Shown: one piece after another, positions 34,389-43,502 of the stretch | How positions within the stretch are numbered: position 1 is the stretch's first letter | How the letters are laid out: each line of letters opens with the position of its first letter | The notes under the pieces: model-generated | The model's database searches: none | Told to the model about the DNA's origin: nothing | What the model saw: only the letters and a program-made list of their open reading frames with translations | Source: CAYRHJ01 sp964424105 | GTDB taxonomy: Bacteria; Planctomycetota; Phycisphaerae; UBA1845 | Reading direction: 5' to 3' | Assembly (NCBI GenBank): GCA_964424105.1 | Contig: CAYRHJ010000010.1 | Location: 1 to 64,000, forward strand | DNA length: 64,000 nucleotides | Made by a program: the position numbers and the translations under genes

Positions 34389-35237
34389 TCACGCGGTACC
34401 AGCCGCCTGTGTCGCGGACCCGACCACACCGTCGACGGGCGACGAAGCCGACGCGTAGCGCTTGCGGGGAATTCGACCCGACAGAAACGCCTGTCGACCG
34501 GCTTGGATGGCATGATTCATAGCCGCAGCCATCGAGACCGGATGGCGAGCGCCCGCGATGCCCGTGTTAAGCAGGACGCCGTCCGCTCCCAATTCCATCG
34601 CAATGGTCACATCGGAAGCGGTGCCGACGCCCGCGTCCACAATCACCGGATAATCCGCATCATCATCCTTCAAGTACTCGATGCACATCAGAATATTGTT
34701 GGGGTTCAAGATGCCTTGTCCGCTACCGATGGGCGAACCCGCCGGCATCACACTGACCGCGCCGGCCTCCTTGAGCCGCTTCGCCAAGATAGGATCATCG
34801 TTGGAGTAGACCAGCACTTCGAAACCCAGCTCGACCAGCGTCTCCGTAGCCCGCAGCGTGCCAAGGGGATCGGGCAGCAGTGTTTTCGTGTCAGCCAACA
34901 CTTCCAGCTTGACCCACTTGGACCCACGATTCCCAAGCCCTTCGAGCAGTTCCCGACTGAGTTTGGCGGAGCGAATCGCGTCCTCCGCGTTGAAACAACC
35001 CGCGGTGTTCGGCAGGATGGTGTAACGGTTCAAGTCGAGCTGGTCGAGAATGTTCTCCTCGCGCGCTCGGCCTTGCGGGGTGAGCACGTCACGTCGCACC
35101 GCGACCGTGACCACGCCGGCACCGGAAGCGTCGATCGCAGCCTTCATGGTTGGGAAGTCGGCATATTTTCCCGTTCCGACAAAAAGCCGTGAAGTCAAAT
35201 CGAACGATCCGACGCGGTAAACGTCTCCCCTCATCAT
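34389..35237 (-). CDS. thiG: Thiazole synthase ThiG
   Basis: A 282-aa (beta/alpha)8-barrel protein: LFVGTGKYADFPTMKAAIDA, NTAGCFNAEDAIRSAKL, SKWVKLEVLAD with the Schiff-base Lys, MPAGSPIGSGQGILNP and VDAGVGTASDVTIAMELGAD. ThiG joins 1-deoxy-xylulose-5-phosphate, a glycine-derived imine and ThiS-thiocarboxylate sulfur to make the thiazole of thiamine. It overlaps thiS by four bases. An extra C-terminal tail after KRYASASSP is not conserved. Coupled to thiS; thiL lies further along at 42015. Confidence 0.96.
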   Translation of the reverse strand: MMRGDVYRVGSFDLTSRLFVGTGKYADFPTMKAAIDASGAGVVTVAVRRDVLTPQGRAREENILDQLDLNRYTILPNTAGCFNAEDAIRSAKLSRELLEGLGNRGSKWVKLEVLADTKTLLPDPLGTLRATETLVELGFEVLVYSNDDPILAKRLKEAGAVSVMPAGSPIGSGQGILNPNNILMCIEYLKDDDADYPVIVDAGVGTASDVTIAMELGADGVLLNTGIAGARHPVSMAAAMNHAIQAGRQAFLSGRIPRKRYASASSPVDGVVGSATQAAGTA

Positions 35238-35434
35238 CCACCTCCCACCAGCGTTACGATTTCAATGACGTCACCGTCCCGCACCCGAGTCGTTTCAAAT
35301 TCCTTGCGGGGCACCAGGTCCTTGTTGACCTCGACGGCGACGCGCACGTGGGGCAATTTGTAATGTTGCAACACGTCGGCCACGTTCTCCGCGTTGGTGA
35401 TCGTCTCGCTTTTTCCATTGACGAAGAGTTGCAT
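35234..35434 (-). CDS. thiS: Sulfur carrier protein ThiS
   Basis: A 66-aa ubiquitin-fold protein: MQLFVNGKSETITNAENVAD and, at the C-terminus, RVRDGDVIEIVTLVGGG, ending in the diglycine needed for thiocarboxylation. ThiS supplies sulfur to ThiG. Its stop overlaps the thiG start in ATGA. A GGGGA sequence precedes the ATG. The longer in-frame extension to 35791 is not coding. Confidence 0.93.
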   Translation of the reverse strand: MQLFVNGKSETITNAENVADVLQHYKLPHVRVAVEVNKDLVPRKEFETTRVRDGDVIEIVTLVGGG

Positions 35435-35466
35435 CGTTGGTTCCCCGGTGAGCGCTGGATTATAGA

Positions 35467-35781
35467 TCACAGCGACGCATCGAGCAATCCGGGCGGGACC
35501 TGTTCGGCGTTGATTATGAGATAGTACACGATGCCCGCGGCCAAGATGGCCAAGCCGATGGCAACTTTGCATTGCAGCCGTTGGGCGTTGAGACCCGCGT
35601 CGGAAGCGCCGTCTTTGCGATGGGCCCACAAGACCAAGCCCCCCAGGCACATCGCGCCGGGAGATCCCAGCCACAAGACCAGCCACACCGCAACGTCGGT
35701 CATCGCCGGTCGATAGGCCAACATCGTCACCGCCAGCAGAAAGGTCGAAAGACCCATCCACACGCTGACCAGAGCCATCAT
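35467..35781 (-). CDS. Hypothetical membrane protein
   Basis: A 104-aa protein with three hydrophobic helices (WMGLSTFLLAVTMLAYRP, VAVWLVLWLGSPGAMCLGG, AIGLAILAAGIVYYLII). No family recognised. It starts with two adjacent ATG codons and ends 32 nt before thiS on the same strand, so may be co-transcribed with thiS-thiG. Confidence 0.68.
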   Translation of the reverse strand: MMALVSVWMGLSTFLLAVTMLAYRPAMTDVAVWLVLWLGSPGAMCLGGLVLWAHRKDGASDAGLNAQRLQCKVAIGLAILAAGIVYYLIINAEQVPPGLLDASL

Positions 35782-35868
35782 GTCGATTCACCCCACCTTA
35801 CCGCACGAAACACGCAGCCATGCGCCATCAGGCTAAACTCACGTTGAGCGCCGTGAAGTTCTGACGCG

Positions 35869-36747
35869 TCATCGTCCGGCTTCGATGTAGCAGATGAGCT
35901 TGTAAAGCAGGCGGGCGGCTAGAAACTCCGTCACCACCTGACCCGGAATGGGCATCACTTCCACGACATCCGCAGCCACGATCTTCTTCTCCGCCGCCAC
36001 CAAACGCAGTAGACTGGTGACCTGATACCAATCGAGTCCGCCCGGCTCGGGCGTTCCCGTTCCCGGCGCGTAAGCAGGATCAAAACCGTCGATGTCGATT
36101 GTGACGTAGACCGTGTCACCCAACTGGTCCAATACGTCCACCTCCCAATCATCACGCGAATGACAATCCATCGCCGAGACGGGCTTGATCCCCGCCTTTT
36201 TAACAAATCGATGCTCGTCCCGCGCCACACATCGGATGCCCACCGGAACGACCGACGCACCCATTTCGACGGCGCGACGCATCACCGACGCGTGCGAATA
36301 CTCCGATCGATCCCACGTATCTCGCAGGTCCAGATGGGCGTCGATCTGCAAGATGGACAGCCGTTTGTGGCGAGACATCGCCGCCCGCACCAATCCACTG
36401 GTCACGCTGTGATCACCGCCTAACGACAGCAGCACCTTGCCGGCGCGAATCACCGGTTTGGCGGCGTTGAAAATGTCTTGGTGCATGGCCAGCGGACTCT
36501 TGACGTTGGGCGCGACGGCTTCCAACGTCGCCACGCCGGCGGTGTGAAATTCCGCGAGAAGCTCCTCGTCGAATAGTTCGACGTGGTGCGATGCTTCAAT
36601 GATGGCCAAGGGCGCCCGGCGGGCGCCGGCGTTGTAGCTCGTCGCACCGTCATAGGGAATCGGCAGCACGGCATAACGGGCCGACCGAAAATCGCTGTAG
36701 CGCGGCGGAAGTTCCAGGAAATTGAAGGGCATCCGATGGTTGCTCAT
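35869..36747 (-). CDS. speB: Agmatinase (ureohydrolase family)
   Basis: A 292-aa arginase-superfamily enzyme with the Mn-binding motifs GGDHSVT, DAHLDLRD and DIDGFDPAYAPGTGTPEPGG. Agmatinase hydrolyses agmatine to putrescine and urea. The neighbouring pyruvoyl arginine decarboxylase and homospermidine-synthase-like genes support agmatine rather than arginine as substrate. The ATG at 36747 is chosen over the longer frame; GGGATTGAA lies just upstream. Confidence 0.92.
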   Translation of the reverse strand: MSNHRMPFNFLELPPRYSDFRSARYAVLPIPYDGATSYNAGARRAPLAIIEASHHVELFDEELLAEFHTAGVATLEAVAPNVKSPLAMHQDIFNAAKPVIRAGKVLLSLGGDHSVTSGLVRAAMSRHKRLSILQIDAHLDLRDTWDRSEYSHASVMRRAVEMGASVVPVGIRCVARDEHRFVKKAGIKPVSAMDCHSRDDWEVDVLDQLGDTVYVTIDIDGFDPAYAPGTGTPEPGGLDWYQVTSLLRLVAAEKKIVAADVVEVMPIPGQVVTEFLAARLLYKLICYIEAGR

Positions 36748-36862
36748 TTCAATCCCAATTCCCCGCGCAGCCGCGAGGCGGCCAAGCAACTAAATGACTC
36801 CTCGAAAAAGGGAAACCGTCGCTCCCTACGGGGGTAGGGCGGGTTTCACGAGCCGGCGTTGA

Positions 36863-36955
36863 CCGTCATTCCGGCGAAAGCCGGAATCCAGAACGCCATT
36901 CAAGGCCGTCCGATTGCGAGGGTGTAACGGGCGGCCGACACTTGAAAGACCCTGC
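36863..36955. repeat. Family D palindrome and orphan MITE end
   Basis: A D element (36863-36891) is followed at 36942-36955 by TTGAAAGACCCTG, one end of the inverted repeat that bounds the unit at 32287-32631. No opposite end is present, so this is probably a solo relic. Confidence 0.6.
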
Positions 36956-36958
36956 CCA

Positions 36959-38113
36959 TCATTGATCAGACGGTGAATCGCCGTAGAGACCCTTGTAGTA
37001 TTCTCGAAAAGCCGGGTTGCTCGCGGCGGAAGAGCGCAGCGATTCAACCAACGACGGCAGTCGGCTGCCCAGGCCCCGCGGACTTCGCGGGCGGTTTCTT
37101 TCCAAGACATATTGGGCGATCAAAGGGAAAGTAATGGATGCGCACGAATACACCACGACGTTGTTGTTGACCGCGTCCTTCACTTTCCCCCACGTTTTGG
37201 CTTCACTGGGCGTCGCGCCGGACAATCCACCCCAATGGGGCGCGTCGCCGGTGAGCTGAAGAAAATAATCGTGCCCACCCTTGGACGCGTCTCTCAAAAT
37301 CTGTTGCAACGTCGGCTGGGTCTGCAAGAAGAAGTTCTTGGGAGCGCCCCCGCCGATCTCCACCACGCCGTTCCGCTCGGCCTCACGGACGATGGCAGCG
37401 GTTTCAATCACGTCCAACAACGGATTCAACGGCAAGGCGGATCGATACAGGTGCGGGATGATCAGATTCATCGCCAACGACGAATCGCCCGGCGAGGGCG
37501 TATAAATGGGCACATCGAATTTGGCGGCCGTGCCGACGAACGACGCATCGGCCTTGGGTGCGCTTTTCAACACCGCCTCGCCCAGGTACTTGTGCAGCGA
37601 CGCCGTCGAAAACGGCTCCGCGGGCTGGAAGTTTTCCATCAGCCGCAGAAACACTTCGTCCGTGGCCAACAGCGTCCCCTGGTCGCTGATGAAAACGTCG
37701 TGAATGCGGACCACGCCGTCTTCCGCCAGGGCATTGTCATCGACGGCATGTGATCCCTGCACAACGGGAAACTCGAACGCCCGATGAAGATCGTGATAAA
37801 CGTTCGCACCGGTCGAAATGATCCAATCGACATAGCCACGCTCGATCAACGTCGTGAAGATGCCGCTCATGCCGATGGGCGTCATCGCCCCAGCCACCGT
37901 CAAACAGACCGTCGCGCCCTCCTCGATCATGTGGCTGAAGAGCTGTGCGCCCTCGGCCAATCGGCGTCCGTTGAACCCGCTGCGGGCGTAAACGTTGTCA
38001 ATCAGGTCCGCGACGCGCTCGTTGCCCGGCAACACCAGGGGGTCGATGGATCGGCCCTGAAGCCATGGGCGCTTTCCATTTCCGCCGCAAGGTTTGGATT
38101 CGGAATGGTGCAT
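36959..38113 (-). CDS. speY: Deoxyhypusine synthase-like protein (homospermidine synthase, SpeY-type)
   Basis: A 384-aa homologue of deoxyhypusine synthase: FNGRRLAEGAQLFSHMI, CLTVAGAMTPIGMSGIF, ISTGANVYHDLHRAF, IYTPSPGDSSLAMNLI, and the active-site segment EIGGGAPKNFF, with Lys259 in the position of the eukaryotic catalytic lysine. Bacteria have no eIF5A; homologues of this kind have been shown to make sym-homospermidine from spermidine and putrescine (SpeY). Its place between a pyruvoyl arginine decarboxylase and an agmatinase fits polyamine synthesis. An ATG start is used; a basic His-containing N-terminus precedes the conserved region. Confidence 0.9.
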   Translation of the reverse strand: MHHSESKPCGGNGKRPWLQGRSIDPLVLPGNERVADLIDNVYARSGFNGRRLAEGAQLFSHMIEEGATVCLTVAGAMTPIGMSGIFTTLIERGYVDWIISTGANVYHDLHRAFEFPVVQGSHAVDDNALAEDGVVRIHDVFISDQGTLLATDEVFLRLMENFQPAEPFSTASLHKYLGEAVLKSAPKADASFVGTAAKFDVPIYTPSPGDSSLAMNLIIPHLYRSALPLNPLLDVIETAAIVREAERNGVVEIGGGAPKNFFLQTQPTLQQILRDASKGGHDYFLQLTGDAPHWGGLSGATPSEAKTWGKVKDAVNNNVVVYSCASITFPLIAQYVLERNRPRSPRGLGSRLPSLVESLRSSAASNPAFREYYKGLYGDSPSDQ

Positions 38114-38184
38114 GATGACAACGGATCGCGCCGGCCAATCGTTTCATGACCGGCAAGAAAAGGTCAAATCGATTCCATCGTTGG

Positions 38185-38739
38185 CTAATAACAAAAAACG
38201 GCTGCGGCGATGACCGTCGTCCACAGTCCGTTCTTGTCGCCTTCCGCGGTCTGCACAACGGCCCGCGTACGCACGATGAGCTTCTTGGCTTTGTAGATCT
38301 CTCGGCGCTCGTCGTAGGCCGTATCGGGGTCCAGTTCAATGCCGTACGTCGTCGCCAACATGGCCGCAGCCATGTCCTCCACCAGGTCGCTGCATTTGCG
38401 ATGCGTCAACCCGAAGCCATGGTGCTCCGCGATGTAACCGTACATCCCCTGTTCCGCGGGAACAGCCAACCCGATGCCCGCGCACTCCAATCGATTCGGT
38501 TCATTGGTTCGGGCTTCAGCGATCACGCAATGCGTGATGCCGCCCGTAGCCAGCTTCTTCAAACCAGCCGCCCGGGACACGATCTTGCACCCCGGAGGAT
38601 AAATGCTGCTCACCCGCACCAGATTGAATTGCGCGATTCCCGCATCGCGCAGCGACTCTTCAAAGGACTGAAGAGAATGTCGGTGTTTCCCGACGCCCTT
38701 CGTAAAAAACAATTCCTGCGGAACCAACTGATCGTGCAA
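38185..38739 (-). CDS. pdaD: Pyruvoyl-dependent arginine decarboxylase
   Basis: A 184-aa PvlArgDC-family protein. The self-cleavage site is VSSIYPPG with Ser44-Ser45, giving an N-terminal beta chain and a C-terminal alpha chain that starts with a pyruvoyl group; GITHCVIAEARTN and ECAGIGLAVP are further family motifs. It decarboxylates arginine to agmatine, feeding the agmatinase at 35869. The start codon is TTG, supported by GGAGG 8 nt upstream and lack of a later suitable ATG. The speY-type gene lies 71 nt downstream. Confidence 0.93.
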   Translation of the reverse strand: MHDQLVPQELFFTKGVGKHRHSLQSFEESLRDAGIAQFNLVRVSSIYPPGCKIVSRAAGLKKLATGGITHCVIAEARTNEPNRLECAGIGLAVPAEQGMYGYIAEHHGFGLTHRKCSDLVEDMAAAMLATTYGIELDPDTAYDERREIYKAKKLIVRTRAVVQTAEGDKNGLWTTVIAAAVFCY

Positions 38740-38815
38740 TAGTGTGTCCTCCTTTCCGCCATACGGCGCGGGCGGTGATTATATAGGCGCCCAGCCACCA
38801 CACAACACCCAATAT

Positions 38816-39436
38816 TCATGTCATGGGGATTCCACATAACTTGAGCAAGTGCGGGAGGATGCGTCGTAACGCCTGCCCCCGGTGGCTGCGGGCGTTTTTC
38901 ACTTCCCGCGGCAATTCAGCCGCCGTCACACCCAGCGAGGGAACAAGAAAATGCGGGTCATAACCAAAACCGTTGGTCCCGCGGGGGTGGTCGATGATCA
39001 AACCCTCCACGGTGCCTTCCGCCTGCGCGATGATCGTATCTCCCGACGCCACCGCCAAGGCACATTGAAACCGCGCCGTCCTATGCGAATCCGCAATCCC
39101 CCGCAACGCGCCGATGAGTTTGGCGTTGTTCGCCGCGTCGTTGGCCAAGTCGCCGGCGTAACGCGCCGAATGAACGCCCGGTTCACCGCCCAAGGCGTCA
39201 ACCTCCAATCCGCTGTCGTCGGCCAACGCCCACAGGCCCGAATGCTGACTGTAATGAATGGCCTTGCGAGCGGCGTTGGCCGCGAATGTCGCCCCATCCT
39301 CCACCGCGCCGGGTATGTGCGGGAATGCCGTCAACGTCCGCCAGGTGATAGGCAGATCGCCCAGAATGGCCTGAATCTCGCGAAGCTTGCCTTCATTGCG
39401 GGTCGCCAACAGGATGGGGTGATGCCCGCTACTCAT
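38816..39436 (-). CDS. rdgB: XTP/dITP diphosphatase (RdgB/HAM1)
   Basis: A 206-aa nucleotide sanitation enzyme: ILLATRNEGKLREIQAIL, LADDSGLEVDALGGEPGVHS, TNGFGYDPHFLVP and SHRGQALRRI are HAM1-family motifs. It hydrolyses dITP, XTP and related bases to monophosphates. The start ATG at 39436 lies within the last codons of the upstream SPOR lipoprotein gene (8-nt overlap), so they are coupled; an upstream ATG at 39445 is also in frame. Part of the rph-SPOR-rdgB run. Confidence 0.95.
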   Translation of the reverse strand: MSSGHHPILLATRNEGKLREIQAILGDLPITWRTLTAFPHIPGAVEDGATFAANAARKAIHYSQHSGLWALADDSGLEVDALGGEPGVHSARYAGDLANDAANNAKLIGALRGIADSHRTARFQCALAVASGDTIIAQAEGTVEGLIIDHPRGTNGFGYDPHFLVPSLGVTAAELPREVKNARSHRGQALRRILPHLLKLCGIPMT

Positions 39437-40193
39437 TTTCCCCATCAACGCGCGGGATTTTCACCAACAACGATCGCACCGGCGCCTCGGTATTATCCAC
39501 CCTTGCTTTCCAGATCGCTCCGTTGGTGATGTTGTAGGCGAACGCCTCGCTCTTCTGCAATTCGCGCACCTCCCGGCTGTAGTCAACATGCCCCCCACTT
39601 CGCACGACCGCATCCTCACCAAACACGCCCACCGTCACGACGCTCTTCGAATCGGTATGATAGTAGTAGGCTTCATATCCCTTCGCCCGAAGCGCCTTGA
39701 CATACTCCACGGCCGCACTCTTGAAATCGCGCAGATCCGCCGTCGCAAAAAAAACGCCGATCTGCAACGTGTAGACCCCCGTGACGTTCACCAGATTCCA
39801 CTCCGGCGGCCCCGTGTCAGGCACGGGCATGGGAACCATCCGTGCGGCCACAAAAAGCCGTCGCCCTCGATCGTCATGCAGCGCTTTCAACATGGCCAGA
39901 TCGTCACGCAGGCGACGCGGAATGTCTCGATTTCCCGTCGCGGATTCGAGGTCGCGGTGATACTGCCCATACATGATGCGCGAACCCTCCGTTTCGTGAA
40001 TGACGCTGACGTCTTGCGGGCGAATGCCCGACGTTTCACGAAGCACGCCCGCCACCGTCTCAACCGTCTCCTCCCGTTCAGGCCCTCGAACTTCCAGACA
40101 CTCAATCGTCCACAATTCGCCGCGCTGCGAAACACATCCGCCGGCCAACAACGTCAGCACCAACCCGACCGTTCCGAAAACTGGTAGTTTCAT
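39429..40193 (-). CDS. Lipoprotein with SPOR-like domain
   Basis: A 254-aa lipoprotein with signal peptide ending LTLLAGGC, and a C-terminal half containing a SPOR-like fold (YTLQIGVFFATADLRDFKSA, YVKALRAKGYEAYYYHTDSK, VVTVGVFGEDAV). SPOR domains bind denuded peptidoglycan at division sites in known cases; here that is inference. The ATG at 40193 gives a clean lipobox; 40208 is an alternative. The gene sits between rph (upstream, 111-nt gap) and rdgB (overlapping). Confidence 0.82.
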   Translation of the reverse strand: MKLPVFGTVGLVLTLLAGGCVSQRGELWTIECLEVRGPEREETVETVAGVLRETSGIRPQDVSVIHETEGSRIMYGQYHRDLESATGNRDIPRRLRDDLAMLKALHDDRGRRLFVAARMVPMPVPDTGPPEWNLVNVTGVYTLQIGVFFATADLRDFKSAAVEYVKALRAKGYEAYYYHTDSKSVVTVGVFGEDAVVRSGGHVDYSREVRELQKSEAFAYNITNGAIWKARVDNTEAPVRSLLVKIPRVDGENE

Positions 40194-40304
40194 GTGGCAA
40201 CCGACCATGCGCGAAATCTCGAAACACTTCTTTCTCGCGACGCACCCGTTTCCCCGCAACTCCGACACCCCATCAACGTGCAAAGCCAAGCCGTCCGCCA
40301 CCGG

Positions 40305-41033
40305 CTACCTTCGCCGCGCCGAACCGCGAAGCGCCTGAACCTGCATTCGATGCAGTTGGGCGGCTGCGCGACGCGCTGCCGATAACAACCGATCCAATTC
40401 CGCTTGCTCGAACGTTCCCGATTCCGCCGTCCCCTGCACTTCCACGAACTTCCCAGTGCCCGTCAGCGCCACGTTCAAGTCCACTTGTGCTCGCGAGTCT
40501 TCCGAATAATCCAGATCAGCCAACACCCGACCATCCACCATACCCACGCTGACCGCAGCCACCGATTCAACGATCGGCGTGCCGCTTAACCATTTCATCT
40601 TTCTCGCGTATGTGACGGCGTCACACATTGCCACGTACGCACCCGTGATGCTCGCCGTTCGCGTTCCCCCGTCAGCCTGCAAGACGTCGCAGTCCACGAT
40701 GATCGTGTTCTCGCCCAACTTTGCGAAATCGACCACAGCCCGAAGCGATCGACCGATCAGGCGTTGTATCTCCTGCGTCCGGCCATCCACCTTTTGCCGA
40801 TTCCGCGCCCGCCGCGACGGCGTGGCTGCGGGCAGCATATCATACTCCGCCGTAACCCACCCCGTGCCTTCACCCACCTTCCACGGTGGAACTTTCGGTT
40901 CGAACGTCGCGTTGCACAAGACGTGGGTTTCCCCACACTTGATCAACACCGACCCCGCGGCAAACTGCGTGTACCCGCGAACAATCTCCACAGGACGGAG
41001 TTGATTGGCCCGTCTGCCGTCGCGACGTATCAA
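40305..41033 (-). CDS. rph: Ribonuclease PH
   Basis: A 242-aa phosphorolytic exonuclease that trims tRNA 3' ends: IRRDGRRANQLRPVEIVRGY, GSVLIKCGETHVLCNATFE, GTGWVTAEYDMLPAATPSR and DCDVLQADGGTRTASITGAY. I choose the TTG at 41033 because AAGGAG lies 9 nt upstream and the protein then begins like other RNase PH. A family A palindrome ends right at this ribosome-binding site (41044-41090), so the element has inserted in or supplied the translation initiation region. Followed by the SPOR lipoprotein and rdgB. Confidence 0.95.
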   Translation of the reverse strand: MIRRDGRRANQLRPVEIVRGYTQFAAGSVLIKCGETHVLCNATFEPKVPPWKVGEGTGWVTAEYDMLPAATPSRRARNRQKVDGRTQEIQRLIGRSLRAVVDFAKLGENTIIVDCDVLQADGGTRTASITGAYVAMCDAVTYARKMKWLSGTPIVESVAAVSVGMVDGRVLADLDYSEDSRAQVDLNVALTGTGKFVEVQGTAESGTFEQAELDRLLSAARRAAAQLHRMQVQALRGSARRR

Positions 41034-41043
41034 GGGTGTCAAC

Positions 41044-41450
41044 TCCTTTGGTCGGGTGGCCCACCTCCTTTGGAGGTGGGGGAGCCGATGACTTGGCCCG
41101 GTACCATTCGCCGGTTTCATCCGCCCGCCTTGACCGCCATTCCGGCGACCATCCGCATCCGTCATTCCGGCGCACGCCCGCTTTCGTCATTCCGGCGCAC
41201 GCCGGAATCCAGAAAACTCTTGGTCGGGTGGCCCACCTCCTTTGGAGGTGGGGGAGCCGATGACTTACGCTCCCCGCCATGCCCGCAATTTCCCCACCCT
41301 TTAACGAGTCGCGAGCGCAAAGCGAGCGGTCCGCCGCGTTCCGTCATTCCGGCCCAAGCCGGAATCCAGTCCGTCGTCCGCTTTTCGCCCGCAACTCTTT
41401 CCGACCCGCGACTGCCTCTTTCAGAGCCGCGACCGTCAGGGAGCGGTGTC
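41044..41450. repeat. Dispersed-repeat cluster downstream of tsaE
   Basis: The 490-base gap holds family A at 41044-41090 and 41223-41266, several D palindromes (41130-41215 and 41341-41370), C at 41305-41332 and B at 41422-41447. The stretch 41185-41351 is an almost exact copy of 43173-43338. No gene is supported. Confidence 0.88.
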
Positions 41451-41520
41451 TTTCGACGTCACAAAACCGCCTCCTGACGGCCGCCGCATAGTACAGAAAC
41501 ACCGCGTCTTAAACACGTTC

Positions 41521-42018
41521 TTAAAAATCAGCTCCAAGTGTGTCAAGCGGCGGCAAGTTTGACAACAGCCCCGCCGACGTCGGGCCTTTCGCGTCAAGCT
41601 CCATTTGCCGTCGCGATTCACCTGCGTGCTCCATCCCGATCCGAACATGATCAGCCGGCAGCACTTCCGCAACGCGATCAGCCCATTCGATCAAGACCAC
41701 GCCGCCCGATTCCAACATCTCCGCGAATCCGATCGCCTCCAGTTCATGAGCGCCGGCCAATCGATAGACGTCCAAGTGGTAAACGCGAAACCGGCCCACG
41801 TATTCATGCGAGATCACGAACGTGGGGCTGCAAACGTTCTGACCAGAATCGACCCCTGCCCCAGTCGCGATTCCCTTCACCAGATGCGTCTTGCCCGCCC
41901 CCAGTGGCCCGTTCAATGCAACACACTGACCGGGCGCCATCAATTGACCAAGTGCATGACCCAGTTGAAACGTCGTTCGCGGCGAAGGGCTGGAAAATGA
42001 CAGGCTCATACGCTTCAT
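41521..42018 (-). CDS. tsaE: tRNA threonylcarbamoyladenosine biosynthesis ATPase TsaE
   Basis: A 165-aa P-loop protein with GPLGAGKTHLVKGIA (Walker A), SPTFVISHEY and YHLDVYRLAGAHELEAIGFAE, and VVLIEWADRV, all typical of TsaE. It works with TsaB and TsaD to make t6A37 in ANN-decoding tRNAs; those genes are elsewhere. The start overlaps the thiL stop in ATGA. Confidence 0.95.
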   Translation of the reverse strand: MKRMSLSFSSPSPRTTFQLGHALGQLMAPGQCVALNGPLGAGKTHLVKGIATGAGVDSGQNVCSPTFVISHEYVGRFRVYHLDVYRLAGAHELEAIGFAEMLESGGVVLIEWADRVAEVLPADHVRIGMEHAGESRRQMELDAKGPTSAGLLSNLPPLDTLGADF

Positions 42019-42941
42019 GACAGATGTTCATACCCCCGCCGAGGCAGTGCCATCGTACCGCCTTCCGACGAAACAACCACCTCGACCCCGGACTCCGCCG
42101 TCCCGATCCGAAACATCTCGGTCGGCCAATCCGAATAATTCTCGCGGCCAACATCCACCGCCACCAACAATTCGAAGTCTTCACCATCGTAAAGCGCGTG
42201 CTCCAGTGCACTCAAGTCATCCTGTTGCGCCGCGAGCTTGGCATCATCATGAATCAACTGCTTCAAATCCGCCCCCGCAAGCCGCGCTCCAACATGCGAG
42301 GCTTCACACATCCGATGAAGATCGAGCGCCAATCCATCGCTGATGTCCATCAGGGCGTGCAGGTCCGCACCCAGTGCCCTTGCCAATTCTCTCGATTCAT
42401 GCACGCGCGGAGTGAACGTCATGTGACGCCCCAGCCGACTCCCACCCAGCTTCCCCGTAACGTACAGCAAATCGCCCACACGAGCCGTGCTGCGGCAAAT
42501 CGGTTTCGACTCCGCAAAAGGTCGTGCGACAACCGCAACATCAATCGCCAGCCGCCCGCTCCAGGACGTGGTGTCACCGCCCACGATCACGCAATTGAAT
42601 CGATCCGCCATCGCCTTGATCCCGCGATAAAGATCAACCGTGTCCGCGAACGTCCAATCCTGTGGAAGCGCCAACGACACCGTCGCCCCAACGGGCTCCA
42701 CCGCCATCGCCGCGCAATCGCTAAGCCCGCACGCCAATGCTTTACGCCCAATGGATTCCAAATCGTGCTCCGTGCGATCGAAATGTACACCATCCAGCAG
42801 CATGTCCGTTGACACCAGCATCGAACCCCCCGGTAGTCGAAGCATGGCCATGTCGTCCCCCACGCCCAACTCCACGACCCCTTCGCGCCTGGCCAATCCC
42901 CCCGACCGAAGCCAGCGAATCAGTTCTTCCTCGCCGCTCAT
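42015..42941 (-). CDS. thiL: Thiamine-monophosphate kinase
   Basis: A 308-aa AIR-synthase-fold kinase: GVGDDMAML, STDMLLDGVHFDRTEHDLES, GRKALACGLSDCAAMAVEP, FNCVIVGGDTTSWSG and MDISDGLALDLHRMCEAS are ThiL landmarks for Mg-ATP and substrate binding. It makes thiamine diphosphate from thiamine monophosphate. The ATG at 42941 follows an AAAGGCGG sequence; the longer frame upstream reads through repeats and is spurious. Coupled to tsaE. Confidence 0.95.
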   Translation of the reverse strand: MSGEEELIRWLRSGGLARREGVVELGVGDDMAMLRLPGGSMLVSTDMLLDGVHFDRTEHDLESIGRKALACGLSDCAAMAVEPVGATVSLALPQDWTFADTVDLYRGIKAMADRFNCVIVGGDTTSWSGRLAIDVAVVARPFAESKPICRSTARVGDLLYVTGKLGGSRLGRHMTFTPRVHESRELARALGADLHALMDISDGLALDLHRMCEASHVGARLAGADLKQLIHDDAKLAAQQDDLSALEHALYDGEDFELLVAVDVGRENYSDWPTEMFRIGTAESGVEVVVSSEGGTMALPRRGYEHLS

Positions 42942-43502
42942 CACCGCCGCCTTTCGAATCGGAATTCCGCTCGGAAACCCGCGATCCAATATTACATCAC
43001 CGCCTGCGGTTTTTCGACCTGTCTTCCGACAGGCGGGCGAGCCGCAATCTCGTAACGTCCACGGACTCTGCCAGCCGCATGAAGAACACCCACCTCCGCC
43101 GGTCCAACCCGCAGAGCATCGCCTTGCGTTGGCCTTCCCTTCGTCACGCGTGCGCATCACATGGCGCGTTCCGTCATTCCGGCGCACGCCGGAATCCAGA
43201 AAACTCTTGGTCGGGTGGCCCACCTCCTTTGGAGGTGGGGGAGCCGATGACTTACGCTCCCCGCCATGCCCGCAATTTCCCCACCCTTTAACGAGCCGCG
43301 AGCGCAAAGCGAGCGGTCCGCCGCGTTCCGTCATTCCGACGACCATCCGCTTCCGTCATTCCGGCGAAAGCCGGAATCCAATTCGCCATCCATCTTCACC
43401 CACTTGCCAAGACGCAACAGGCCCCGACGGTTGAAAGACCCTGACGCATTCATCGATTTGCTTGACCCGCTCTCATCCGTCGCCGAAGATACTCGATCAT
43501 TC
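42942..43502. repeat. Dispersed-repeat cluster before tRNA-Lys
   Basis: A 560-base gap with D palindromes (43173-43200, 43328-43338 and 43352-43380), A (43210-43252), C (43290-43317) and a solo MITE end TTGAAAGACCCTG at 43431. Region 43173-43338 duplicates 41185-41351 with one substitution and one single-base indel. Confidence 0.88.
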
